Assembly (NCBI RefSeq): GCF_023101765.2
Contig: NC_064217.1
Location: 1,612,001-1,676,000 of the forward strand
Reading direction: 5' to 3'
Source: Spodoptera frugiperda
Lineage: Eukaryota > Arthropoda > Insecta > Lepidoptera > Noctuidae
DNA length: 64,000 nt
Made by a program: the position numbers and the translations under genes. This document shows, one piece after another, positions 12,158-23,464 of this stretch. The notes below the pieces were generated by a model. That model did no database searches. It had not been told where the DNA came from and worked only from the letters and a program-made list of their open reading frames with translations. Numbering within the stretch: position 1 is the first letter of the stretch; the number at the start of each line of letters is the position of its first letter.

Positions 12158-12455
12158 GTGGGAGAGCCAGGCTTCCGCACGAATGATTCGGCTGGACCGA
12201 AGTGATACCACGGCCTCACAGAAAACTGGCGTGAAACAACGCTTGCGTTGTATTTCGTTGTGTGAGTGAGGTTACCGGAGAACCAATTACCCTCCCTTCC
12301 CAATCTTTCCTATCCCCGATTCTCCAACAACCCTTAAATTCCTAACCCCCAAAAGGCCGGTAACACACTTGTAACACCTCTGGTGTTTCAGGTGTCCATG
12401 GGCGGCGGCGATGGCTTATCATCAAGCAATACGTCTGCTCGTTTACCTAAAAAAA
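12158..12455 (+). repeat. Composite jockey-derived repeat, full length (~298 bp)
   Basis: Begins GTGGGAGAGCC and continues with the ACGAATG, GATACCACGGCCTCACAG, GGCGTGAAACAACGC and TGTGAGTGAGGTTACCGGAG blocks. These follow the jockey 5' leader at 61,353-61,480. It then passes into the family 3' half (AAAAGGCCGGTAACACAC, GTCCATGGGCGGCGGCGAT, CGTCTGCTCGTTTACC) and an A7 tail. It encodes nothing; it looks like an element retaining only the two ends of a jockey LINE. Confidence 0.8.
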
Positions 12456-13978
12456 TGGCGGACGTAATGACAAACAGCTAACTCAACTCATTAATGTCTT
12501 AAAACTATATTATTATTCGTATTATCTAACATCAGTAACTTAAAACGCCACTTTCAAAACATAAACTAAGCCAGGTTAAATCATCAAATGTAAATTCCCT
12601 CCGTCTATAATCCGAGAGAATTTAATAAATGTCAAATATATTATTTGTGGTTTGTGTTAATCTTCAAATTTCACCTAGGACTTCTAATTCATCCTGAGCA
12701 CATAACCTCTGGAACCCTTCAAGTTCCAATTTGTAGGTACGTGCCGTCAAACTAATTTGTAAGAGATATTTGTCTCCGAACCTTCGTCTCATGGAGTGAA
12801 ACGAAACTTTGGGTTTGTACAATATGCGGTGTGTCAGCTGCGTATAAAACGTTTTCTCCTCTCATTGCCTTTCTTTGGTGTTTTCTTCCTATTACTTTTC
12901 AACATTATCGCAGATATTACGATTGTTATCGTATGTGTGTAGATATTATATGTAGGTAACGGTTAAAAATAACTGCCTTCTCAGAATTGGCATTGAATTC
13001 TCTGTAGCAGATCGAGTTACTTTTTTAAAATAATATGACTATTTTATCAATACCACAAACTAGAAAGAGCCAACCTTTATCAAAATATTTCTGCAAATCT
13101 AGATCGAAAGATAAATGGTTTAACTTCAAGAAGGTTCAAGGTGCTTTAGACCGGTGTTTATCACATACGATTGGGTTGTTTCTGGATTGATGACACTATA
13201 AGTTTTCTAGACAGATTGTGGATCAAGAATCGGTTACCTTATGAGACCAATTTAGAAGACATCTTGAGGGACCTTTCCCGTCCTCTAGTCGTCTAACTAA
13301 AAAGTTTGAAGACATGTGTCATGCATTAATCTGCTAAGGGCCATCATCGCCCTTGGGGACATATCCCTTCAAACTAAAGTTGAATTGATATTGAAGAAAT
13401 CAACTTTCCAGATATTTTTCCCATTTGTGTCATCAAAAACAAAAAGAATTCATTTTAAAATGTAACACTTCCATTTTTTTCAATCCGCGCCTACGTATCG
13501 CACTAGCTTAACAACCAAAACGTTAAATCATTCCAACAGAACCGTTGAGCCGAGTAATCCTTGGTATATGAGAGCTTGAGAATCTACACTGTCACAGTAA
13601 TTTCGCTTTTATGCCTATATAAATAAGAGCTCCCCTTGCATACGTTAGATTCGTGGTTATGAAATGCCTTGTGCTATTTTGCTTCGGTGAGAGGTTACGG
13701 ATTAAATTTCATGTTGGCCCAAGTTTTGGGAGGTTTTGGTGTACCGCTACAGGCGTTTTCTAGACGAAGCTTTTCCTTCCAGTTAACTTAAGAATTAAAC
13801 TCTACTGACCTAATTTCTCCCTTGAAGCGTGGATCTGTTTACAAACAAATATTTATATTTAACAAAGACTAAATTTTATAAATAACTTTAGAACGTTTAT
13901 CAGGAGTTTTATTGAGATTTTTACAACTAATTTTGTTTTAATACTTTTAATAGTAGGGATAAATGCATAATCTTTGTT
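12456..13978. other. AT-rich stretch, nothing recognised
   Basis: No gene or repeat recognised. Confidence 0.5.
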
Positions 13979-14048
13979 TACACAACCTTCGTAGCGCTAC
14001 GGGCTAAGAGCTACGTCGCTACGAGCTACATGCTACGATTGTGTAAAA
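13979..14048. repeat. Clustered palindromic GCTACG repeats
   Basis: Within 70 bp the hexamer GCTACG or its complement CGTAGC occurs about seven times. The outer parts (ACACAACCTTCGTAGC at left, GCTACGATTGTGT at right) are inverted. This fits the terminus or core of a foldback or hAT-like MITE, but the class is unproven. Confidence 0.55.
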
Positions 14049-16072
14049 TGCTACGTCAAAAAGATTTAGGTAAACGATAAACTAAGTATAATGAATATTA
14101 GCTTAATAGTTGTGAATAGGAATATTATTGGTTATATTAAAATTTATTAGTGCCTCTTAAACAAGAAGTTTTAAATGGTTCCAAAGTTAAGCAGGTATTA
14201 CAACACTTAAACCTAGAGAGAAAAAATATTTATTACTATCAGTTACGTATAAAATAAAAAATATATTCAGTATCAGGTTTGTACGTATACGTGACACAAC
14301 AATATGTAGCCAAAATATCAAAATGGGTGTGTAAATGAAAAATTGTTAGCAATAAGACAAAAACAGTTTCAGTTTTGTTGCCAAGTCGTAGTTTAGTAAT
14401 ACTTGGCGAAGAAACGGACATTCGACCTTCTTTTGTTCAGTGGGTCAATGTTTTTATTCGGGGCTATATGTACGAGTATATAGCTTGATAAATAATATTG
14501 CCATAGCCGATGGTATAATGATAGGAAGGGAAGTTATTCTTATTACTTAGCTTTAATTACTCAGCTCACTATTGGTGAGTTCAAGCAAGGGTTGTGCCAG
14601 TAATTAGTTATGAAAATGTGGATAACTAAACACATAACAAGAAGACTGAACATAGTAGATAGTGTACAAAACTTGAAAGACCAAGGTCAGAAATGACACA
14701 TATGTATAAATTAACTAATAACCCTCCTTCTGGCGCAGTCGGGTAAAAATAGGTGATTCACTCACGTAAATATACTGAATATTTTCCTTAAAATTCTGCT
14801 TCTTGTGATTTTAAATTGGAAACAAAAGGGACAGATTTTTTTGTATTTGTTGAAGTCAATTTATGCTGCAATGCGTAATTAATAATTTGATTTTAAAAAA
14901 CAAAACATTGAAAAGAATGGTGCCTTACACTGTAAAGATAGAAATATTTTGTTTATATTTTTCCTTTAACCGCTTTTCTCTTTTAACTTGCGCAATACGA
15001 GATGAGTTGCCGTGGCAAAGCTGTGCTGTTTCGCAGATTACCGCCGTTCAGAACAATCGTAATGTCTGTATCCCGAGCCGCGGTATTTTTTATTAATCAA
15101 AATACGGTCCGTATTAAATTGAGTGCATTCAGTACTGTACAGGTTTGGTTGGAAATTTTAACTTTATTTTTATTAAGCCAGGATTTACCGGTTTTTATAT
15201 AGAGTATTTTTTACCATGAGTGATTTATTTTGTGACGTCCGTACATGGAATACAAATAGGTGGACGTTTAAATAATATAACGTATGTTTTTGTGTAATAT
15301 ATCAAAAAGCATACCTGTGCCCCTTTGTAGAGTATTTTTTGAACCTAAAGAGTAGTGTGCGTGTTTGTACATCCCTCTGGCGAAATTACTTTATTTAATT
15401 GAAAATATTTACTCCGGATACATATGTTGTTTAAAAATATTTTTTCGTGAACAAAGGGATTTATTTGTAGCTACAGAAAAAAATATTTATTTTTATTTGT
15501 ATAAATATTTAAAAAAAGATTGGGATGTTGTAACATTACAACGTCATATTAGCATGTACAAAGAGCGCTTTGAATAAATAAAAAAAACACACGTCCCATA
15601 ATTCAAAAGCTGGTATAAAAACATCAACGAAACGTTTGTAATATGATTAACATAATCCCGTGGCGGTGACTCACAAACTCTTAGATACATCCTGTATACG
15701 AGTACGAGTAAGAGAAAATGATATATCGTAAAAGTTTCACAAAACACATCACGCTGTATAATGTTCTTGCTTATTTTGTGTTTTTGCATTTTCGTCCCTA
15801 ACTTTTAATATGTTATGTTTGTTCTTCATGCGAGACGTTCCGTTGGATTTCTTTAGTGCCATTGTCTGTTGTTGCTGGATTTAGTTTTGGGTCGTATTTT
15901 TCCGCTGTAAAGTGGAAGATTTGGGAAAATTAGTATGACGGTATGAGTCAGAGTAAACGTGGCAATCTCTGATTAAAATGTGTCTGGTATTCGTTAAAAG
16001 TGAATGTAAGCTCGGTTAGTTTATGTATGTATGTCATCTGTATTACGTATATAAAACTGTTTCGTTACTAAT
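14049..16072. other. AT-rich stretch with a small GC-richer patch
   Basis: The patch at about 15,000-15,095 is GC-richer and open in two frames, but it is unrecognised and unsupported by splice context. Nothing else stands out. Confidence 0.45.
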
Positions 16073-16125
16073 TGACTGACTGAACGCTTGACTGACTGAC
16101 TGGCTGGCTGACTGACTGACTGACC
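16073..16125. repeat. (TGAC)n microsatellite
   Basis: About a dozen imperfect tetranucleotide units of TGAC/TGGC type. Confidence 0.9.
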
Positions 16126-17332
16126 TTCTTTATTGTTTTTTTTATTTTTTTATTGGGATAGTGGGCAATTGTTATATGAAATACCAAAAGAGAAGAGAGA
16201 TTCGCTGACTGACATAAAAACCTCAATTTATATCAAGTAGTATATCAAGTAAAGGTGCCTACCAAAATCTTACGTTTCATACTCATTTTAACAATGAAAT
16301 AATGCACTATCTCATGCAAGGAGTATGCCAAGCCATTATTATAATATATCATATTAATCTAAGACATATTACGGTTATTACAGTTGCATTAATCTAACTA
16401 CAAGTCTGTTTGTAATATTAATCGTAGCATTAATATAGTTAAACTGATAATTCAATAGACGGACAAGCAAACAGACTTGTAGCAAGGAAAATAAAAGGTT
16501 TAAGATTTTTTTGACTCTATGATCTAATGATAAAAAAAAATATAACTTTTACACTTTAACACAGCTGTAAAGGAAAAAGGAAAAGAAAACAACTAAGTAT
16601 TCAATGTATTGATAATTTCCTTAATATCGATGTCATTGCCTGATGTTTGAAGCTACAGCTATAGCTTAAGAATATTATAACTAAAATTTTTCATACATTA
16701 AAAATTACGTTATGTACAGAAAGAAAGGCCAAATTCACTCTTAACCAACGAGCATGCTTGAAAGGACTGATGGCTGTTGATGAAGCGAAAGAAGTATGAG
16801 TAAGATATGTAGCGATTGGCGTTCCATTGTCTCGGCCTACAACTATGGTTATGTATAATATATGTACGTATGTATGGAAGTAGTAATACTATTAGACTAA
16901 ACCTATTTAAGACTTAGCTCTGCTACCCTACTTAGGAAAATATCTGCAGAAGAGTTAAATTAATGGCATCAAATCTCGCCTTTCGGGTTTTATCACACAT
17001 TTCTATTTGCGTTAATGAAAGCCAGGCGTAGATGCCCAAGCTAAACCTTTTCTTGTCTAGCCTGACCGTCATTTTGGTTTAGTATTAAAGAGGATTATTA
17101 AGTTTAGAAACTAACTATTATTTTGATCTCAAGGTTAGGTTTTGTCTTAATTTACTTAAAATGTTTCTTGCTATCTATTAGGTGATTGTCCATAAGCTTG
17201 GTTGCTAAATTCAAGGATTTAGTTTGAACTCAAAACGGTCTAGGTTTTACAAACTTTAATTGTTTTCAAAGTGAGTGAAAATGATACGGTATTTATATAA
17301 AAACTTGACATTCTTTTTAACGGCGAAAATCA
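16126..17332. other. AT-rich stretch, nothing recognised
   Basis: No gene or repeat recognised. Confidence 0.5.
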
Positions 17333-17475
17333 TTCTTCAATGACTTCTCTCGCCCTGGTCGAGGCGAGAGGGTGTGTGAGACTCTTATTGACTAAAAATT
17401 ACCCCTTTACAACTCCTGTTTTTCAAGTCCGAACCCTAGTAAACCCACTAGGTAGTCCGCAGCTACGGATCAAAA
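17333..17475 (-). repeat. R1-tailed SINE-like element
   Basis: Minus-strand copy with the head TCCGTAGCTGCGGACTACC, a diverged middle and the GGGCGAGAGAAGTCATTG end. The A tail is lost. The small frame over it (17,340-17,561) only reflects the repeat. Confidence 0.75.
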
Positions 17476-17969
17476 ACTTGACTCTTGGATATATTATACG
17501 GATCAGCTTACCAGCTACATGTTTAGTGGGTATGTTTTGGTCTACTACACGACCTAATTAAATAAAGTCACATTGCAACTATCTCTGCATGTTGTGTACC
17601 AAGATCTAAAATGAATTGTAAATTCTGTATGACATACAGTTTTTAGATAACAAACCAACGAATGCTAGTTCTCGTTCTATTACTATGCGCATACAACAGC
17701 GAACAATGTTTAATGCATGCTGTGTAAGCGATGTTTGGAACGCAGAATTCTTTATCGGGCAACAAAAATATTTTTACGTAATAACTAAAACTTATGTATT
17801 GTTCAATCAAGTTACTTTGTTGTAAACCACTCGCGTGCTCTATTATGGTTAAAACAATATTACTGATGGATGGTAAAAGAAAGAGAAGAGAATAAATAGA
17901 GTATCTCTGTTTAACTTTGTTGGGTTACATAGTTATAAAAGTGACATAGCTCTATTTAGATAATTAACT
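17476..17969. other. AT-rich stretch, nothing recognised
   Basis: No gene or repeat recognised. Confidence 0.5.
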
Positions 17970-18252
17970 GATTTCAAAAAAGGAGGTTTTTAGATTACAT
18001 GGGACTTATAAAACAAATGGTGAAAAGTGGGTTTATATTGTATAGCGGCATTGGGTGCCGGAATGTGCACCTCTGCCTACCCCTTCGGGGATAAAAGCGT
18101 GACGTTGCATTGCGTCGGGAGGTTCTCAAATTCAGTACGGTATTTATGTTTCTGTGCGATTATCTCGCGTTTAACTGTACCGATTTTGATGCGGTTTTTA
18201 TAGTATTTTTCATAATTAGGAGAAGTTTTTAGGAATATTGCTTAACTTAAAA
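17970..18252 (+). repeat. CGACTTC-type interspersed repeat split by a SINE
   Basis: The left piece (AAAAAAGGAGGTT, to 17,988) and the right piece (GGAGGTTCTCAAATTCAG, then GCGATTATCTCGCGTTTA and CGATTTTGATGCGGTTTTTA) are the two sides of one repeat also seen at 21.46 kb. The SINE at 17,989-18,117 interrupts it. Confidence 0.65.
17989..18117 (+). repeat. tRNA-derived SINE (family A), 5'-truncated, with TSD
   Basis: Only the 3' body is present (ACATGGGACTTATAA, GTGAAAAGTGGG, GTGCCGGAATGTGCACC, CTTCGGGGATAAAAGCGTG). It is flanked by GGAGGTT at 17,982-17,988 and 18,118-18,124, a 7-bp target duplication within an older repeat. It therefore arrived after that repeat. Confidence 0.8.
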
Positions 18253-18605
18253 ATATAGTGGTGGCAAAGAAAACTGAATGCAATTCCATTAAAAAAAAAC
18301 AGATTTAGTCATTCAGTCTACTCACACAGTTACGTATCAATTTTGATAAAATAAATAGATTCCACGAAAATGACAGAAAGCTATCAACGCTTTTAGTGTT
18401 GTCAAACCAACCGTATATAAGTCACAGAATCACTCTTATATAAATGTTCACAAACATCGCCAACGATTACGAAATCATCCGACCAACTAATTAAATCAAA
18501 AGGCCTAAAACTGTACAAAAAGGTTTTTGGTGTAACACGTTCTTTGTTCCCTTCAATTACAATATGGGCTAGCTGAGCAAAAACCATTTCATTCCTTTAC
18601 CACTT

Positions 18606-19070
18606 AGGGTGCTTTTCTACCAGAAATGTGCTATGCTACGTTGCTGTGGATGCGTTTGGTTTCCACCAATTATATTCATTGGTACACATGCATGCACAAA
18701 TGCTATGATAGCACTGGTGGAAACAGACTCAGCTGAGCTAAGTTTTTATATAGAAAAATGCGTGCTATATCCATAGCGTGTTACGGATGTGTATTATGGA
18801 TGACTTCCCTACTATTGATACATCGCATACTCGGTAAATGATTTGATTTTGTAAATGATTTTATTTTTCTGTAAATAGAGCACTTTTACACATCAACAAT
18901 TATAAAAAAATCTAGATGTGGTCGGGCGGCGCATCTTCATAGCACATCTTACTCGCACTAGTAGCTACATAGCTTAATATCAGACAGAAAACGGTCACAT
19001 AGTTTCACAGCTTAGCTATTACATCTTTCTAGCATAGCTACATAGCACATCTCTGGTGGAAAGGCACCCT
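18606..19070. mobile_element. 465-bp MITE with ~30-bp TIRs
   Basis: The left end AGGGTGCTTTTCTACCAGAA then ATGTGCTATG is mirrored by the right end, CATAGCACAT then CTCTGGTGGAAAGGCACCCT. About 27 of 30 positions match by eye. Both sides are bordered by TT. The interior holds further TAGCTACATAGC-type palindromes and no transposase. The superfamily is not certain. Confidence 0.75.
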
Positions 19071-19454
19071 TTGCGATCCTACTTTTTACGCTTTATTTTG
19101 ATATTCTCGGAAAAACTTTTCACTTAACATGTTATATTATTTTTCAATTTCCAATGTATTGACTGAGGTATATTTCTTCTGTTGTATTTGAATTTCTTTT
19201 ACTTTGTTTCCTCATAAATGAATTGGTTTAGCTTAGGGCTATTGGTTCTCTTTGTGGGCTTTTATTTGTCTAGTGGATGTTGAATAATAAAATATATGGT
19301 AGTCATAATATTTTTAATCTAACTCCTTATGGAATGATAATAGTGAGAGATTGATACTACGTATATTTATAATTGTAGGTAAATTTTTAGTTGTAAACTC
19401 GGTTTTTAATCATGATCCATCCATGATCATGATGACACATACTAATATGAATAT
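19071..19454. other. AT-rich stretch, nothing recognised
   Basis: No gene or repeat recognised. Confidence 0.5.
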
Positions 19455-19590
19455 GAGGTGCAAATTACGGTACGTAATGCCCTGTACAACGTACACCCAC
19501 TTTTCACCAAGTCCCGTGTAATAATAGGGGATGAGTCTATTGCCTTATACTGAGCACAATTCCAGACTCCGTGCACCGAAAGAAATTTTC
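19455..19590 (-). repeat. tRNA-derived SINE (family A) body
   Basis: On the minus strand: the GGTGAAAAGTGGGTGTACG block, the GGCATTACGTACCGTAATT region, and upstream the GGAATTGTGCTCAGTATA part. 5'-truncated; no TSD identified. Confidence 0.75.
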
Positions 19591-20987
19591 GAAAAAATAG
19601 CCTAGTAATACTTTGCTTTGGCAGTCGCACTTGCGAGCACTCGACCAACGACCAGTTAATCATATTATAGTACATATACTGTCGACCGAGCTCTCTCTTA
19701 GTAAAACCACAGTACTACTTTAAATTATTCAGTTTCGTACATGCATCCAGCCAAATACAAATCTGAAGCATCCGTGCACTTAATCTTTATCTTTATTTCA
19801 CTTCAAACATCACAATTTACTTTTAACCTCGACATCAGAGCTCACATTCGTGTTTTTGTACGAAACTTCCAGAAATAAATCCTGAACTAAAACTTAAGGC
19901 TATGATTACACGGTGGGATAAGGATAGTGTATTATGTGGGAAACACGTGAGACTGTAATACACTTAGCTAGTGTGTTTACGACTTTACTTTGAGTGAGTT
20001 TTACATCTTGAAATTTTATACTGCATCCAGGAAATGTGCGCTTAAAATTCTCTATGTTAATTTAATCCTGTGTGAGTTTTTTCATTTTAATGTGTTAAAA
20101 GAGAATTTAAAATTACGTTGAGTTACTGTGGTTGTGGATTTTGTTTAGTTCTGAAATTAATGTTTATTATTTTGCAATCAAATTGCTTGGTATTATCCAT
20201 TACGTAATTTACAAAAATTTTGATTTTTCCAGTACGATGAGCATAATTATTTTTTAATGAAAGGTTTATTAATATATGATATGATATAATTACCTTTTAT
20301 ACCTGCTCATGAGGTCAGGCAGCAATAGCAAAGGTAGCCATGGGGTCAGAGTGGGGCAATAGTCTAAAATAATAATTATGTAACTAGCAAACTCCGCCTG
20401 CGGTCTTATCCTAGATATTTTTTTCGTACAATAAGTTTTTAATAACAATAAGTACCAAAGGAGGCGTGAGGTGTGGTTAGGTACCTTAGAGATCTGAGCC
20501 AGGGTGGGGCAAATATCCCACTTGCCCATCCCCTCCCCCTGGCTACGGCCATGATTGTACTTATAGTTTTATAACATAAATTATACATTAACAAACATAA
20601 TTGCCAATTTACCACTATTACACATAATTAATTCATCATAGAAAATAGCATTTATTTTGATGCCTTTAAATCAAAACAATTTCAGCAATGCAGACTAAAT
20701 CAGTTTTGCAAATTATTCAAACATTTCAACGTTTATTAACTAACTAACCATGCAAAATGGTTTCCAATTGCATGTTCACAGTATCTTTAATTTATTTATA
20801 TGTAGGTTTTCATATAAATTAAAGACAATTAAATACATTTATAAGCACCAACACGATTTTTGTTATGGTTGATTGAATGGTTTTGTTTGGTTGAGCGTTG
20901 AAATGACCGATGATCGTCAAAAGTATTTGCAATGAATATTTCGATTATAACACCTTAAAATAAATGAAGATCACAGTATAACTATTG
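19591..20987. other. AT-rich stretch with a GC-richer segment
   Basis: The segment at about 20,290-20,560 is GC-richer and carries two copies of a GTGGGGCAA motif plus CCCCTCCCCCTGGCTACGGCC at its right end. It looks like a decayed interspersed repeat, class unknown. The rest is plain AT-rich DNA. Confidence 0.4.
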
Positions 20988-21066
20988 CCTGACTGTCTCG
21001 TTGGTCGAGTGTCAATACACACCTCTGCGTAGTTCTACGGAGTTAAAAGCGTAACGATACGATACA
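20988..21066 (+). repeat. tRNA-derived SINE (family A), head joined to tail
   Basis: The tRNA-like head (TGTCTCGTTGGTCGAGTG) is fused directly to the far 3' end (CACACCTCTGCGTAG, TAAAAGCGTAACG). The whole central body is deleted, leaving 79 bp. Confidence 0.7.
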
Positions 21067-21455
21067 TAATAACTATTGTTCATCAACATTTTTATCCAGG
21101 ACAAACATAAACATGAACAATTTAATACATATTGATGTAATTTGGTCATTTTTAAACGAATTTGTACTTTGATTTCATAATTATACTAATCGACAAATTG
21201 TATCCAAATCTATCGCACAAACAAAATTCAACTTTGTTTCATCTCCGTAAAGTATAATATTGTTTGAAGTTCTTACATAACATCCATTAGAAGAAAACAT
21301 ATAAATGAGGAGTCTCAATAGGAACAAATAAAATATCGTTAGGAAAATGTCAGATGAGATAACCGAATACTGGTTCATTTATCAATATGACGTCATCGAC
21401 GAATTAATTAAGGAATACTGGATGTAGAATAATATCGGATTATTGTTATAATGAT
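21067..21455. other. AT-rich stretch, nothing recognised
   Basis: No gene or repeat recognised. Confidence 0.5.
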
Positions 21456-21610
21456 TAGAATAATTAACCGACTTCCAAAAATAAAGGAGGTTCTCAGTTT
21501 GACCTGTATGTATATATGTTTGTGCGCGATTATCTCGTGTTTGACTGAACCTATTTGGATGAGGTTTTCAGCATAGTATTTTTCAGACTTGTTAGATGGT
21601 AGTATCGCTA
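21456..21610 (+). repeat. CGACTTC-type interspersed repeat, 5' end
   Basis: TTAACCGACTTCCAAAAAT, then GGAGGTTCTCAGTTTGACC, TGTGCGCGATTATCTCGTG and GGATGAGGTTTTCAGC. Same order as the split copy at 17.97-18.25 kb. Non-coding, class unknown. Confidence 0.65.
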
Positions 21611-21921
21611 TATTACCTGGCTTAAAAAAGACGGCCAATCAGAGCGCCGAACACGCTTTTGTTTCGTTTTCGTTCAACGTAAAACAAACTTGTACTAAGG
21701 GTACTAGTTATACATAACACAGCTATAGGAATGTCCTTATTCCTTCTCCAATAAAATTTTCCTTCATCTATTCTGGGGTGAGGCGAAATATTCCATAGGA
21801 GACCTTCAATTAATGTAAGTAGGACCGAGTACAATACATACCTAACTTATCAGGAGAAAGAGGATTGTAATTATTATATGTTTCCTTATTTCTTGATATA
21901 TACCTATATAATATACATATA

Positions 21922-22060
21922 TTTTTTTTTATGAGACATGCCGGTAATCGAGCAGACGTATTACCTGGTGGTAAGCAATCGCCGCCGCCGCCTCGGTTTT
22001 CTGTGAGGCCGTGGTATTACTCCGGTCGAGCCGGCCCATTCGTGCCGAAGCATGGCTCTC
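21922..22060 (-). repeat. Composite jockey-derived repeat, minimal copy (head joined to tail)
   Basis: Read on the minus strand, the jockey-leader head (ATGCTTCGGCACGAATGGG, GTAATACCACGGCCTCACAG) joins directly, after AAAACCGAGG, to the 3' end (GCGGCGATTGCTTACCACC, then the A-rich tail). The middle ~150 bp of the full copies is absent. Confidence 0.75.
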
Positions 22061-22209
22061 ATCATCATTTTGAACTAGTTTACTTGGTAAACTTCTTATA
22101 GCTTCAAATATTTTCTTTTCACCTTTTAAACCTTCCCTGGAATTCCAAAAATAATTGAAAACCAAATTAGTCGAATCGGAAAAACTATCATAAAGTATAA
22201 GTGTTACCG

Positions 22210-22369
22210 TCATACTCAGAGTCATTTAATGGTTACTTAACTCAGTCTTTAGTAATGACTAAAGACTGAGTACTATTACGATAACTATTCCTTAGTAACC
22301 ATCGAAAACAATGGTTTTCGATGGTTACTAAGGAATAGTTTAAGTAATCATTACATCTCTCTGAGTACT
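22210..22369. mobile_element. Foldback element with two nested perfect hairpins
   Basis: There are two back-to-back hairpins with the same AATG loop. Arms of 14 bp lie at 22,240-22,253 and 22,258-22,271. Arms of 27 bp lie at 22,283-22,309 and 22,314-22,340, with no mismatch. Outside them, AATGGTTACTTAA (22,228-22,240) mirrors TTAAGTAATCATT (22,340-22,352) with one mismatch, and TACTCAGAG mirrors CTCTGAGTA further out. This looks like a small palindromic MITE or foldback transposon. Confidence 0.7.
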
Positions 22370-22764
22370 GTAGTTAAACATAGCACTGATGCTATGATTA
22401 AACTTACTGAAACTTAATAATATGCAGGTATTATAATAAAATTCTTTGTCAAACTTTGACCTAAATATTTCTAACAGCATCTTCAATTCATCCAAATATT
22501 TAAGCTTTTTCAAATAAGTTCATGAATCCTCTAGCATCATGTTTAAACAAATAATGGCACAATGACAATTAAATGGCTAGACTTGGCATCAGAAATCTAT
22601 ATCGCCGCCATAGTTTATGTGTGCCACGTAGCTTGCCAAGCGGCTACTTATCACTGTTCATATGTTGTATTGATATTTATGCTCTACGGACCAGCTGCTC
22701 TTTATTGCTCTTTTAAGACAACGGTTATTCGGTTTGCTCTAGTTTGAACTATGAACGATGTCTT
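22370..22764. other. AT-rich stretch, nothing recognised
   Basis: No gene or repeat recognised. Confidence 0.5.
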
Positions 22765-22803
22765 TAATGGGTAATTGGTAATGGGTAGTGGGTAATGGGT
22801 AAT
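22765..22803 (+). repeat. Short tandem repeat of TAATGGGTAG type
   Basis: About four imperfect units of TAATGGGTAG/TAATTGG in 39 bp. Confidence 0.85.
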
Positions 22804-22864
22804 ATACAGAATCTATATTATAGTATTAAGTTACGACGACTGTTAAAGTCTACTGTATTATTTA

Positions 22865-23036
22865 CTAGGTTCTACCAGCAGCTTTACCCGCCATTCCACG
22901 GTACAAAAAGTATCCTATGTGTTATTCTAGACCATAATCTACCCATGTTTCAAATTTCTTTTCGATACTTTCAACCGTTTTGACGTGACTGAGTAACAAA
23001 CATACACACAAACATAATAAACAAATATTAGTAGGA
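22865..23036 (-). mobile_element. Helitron-like non-autonomous element with both ends
   Basis: The minus strand starts TCCTACTAATATTTG preceded by A. It ends with a short GC hairpin region (GCTGCTGG) and AACCTAG followed by T. The 5' A|TC and 3' CTAG|T borders are the Helitron rule. At 172 bp it is non-coding. The same structure, in decayed form, is at 3.5, 32.3 and 51.1 kb. Confidence 0.6.
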
Positions 23037-23464
23037 TTTACTTCCAAAACGTAAAAAATAAAAACATGTAACAGAAATGACAAAAATAGATCAAAGTGCT
23101 TTAGAAAAGAAATCGAGTAGAGAGCGAACTGAAAAGTGGTAAATCTTCTGAAGATATCGCAGACTGCACAGAAACCTTTGGAGTTGAGAAAGCGAGAAAT
23201 TCATAACTCTACTTGACGTAACACTAACAAACGCAATTTTTCATTTCTCGTATTATTTTCCTCGTGTTCTTTTCAAAGTATATAGAAACTGGATGTGACA
23301 TGAACATAGGTTTTCTTGGGGTTTTCTCAACTTAAATTAAATTGCATGGAATGAAAGTGCTTGGTTCAGCTTTTTCTTTTTTATTTGTATTCGGTCGTTG
23401 TATTCTTACTTTTGTTGTTTTGATTTTGTATGGTATTGTTATTACAATGTTTTATTGATCTTTT
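23037..23464. other. AT-rich stretch, nothing recognised
   Basis: No gene or repeat recognised. Confidence 0.5.

Noticed and set aside
16073..16125. CRISPR-like or satellite array
   Set aside because: Plain tetranucleotide microsatellite.
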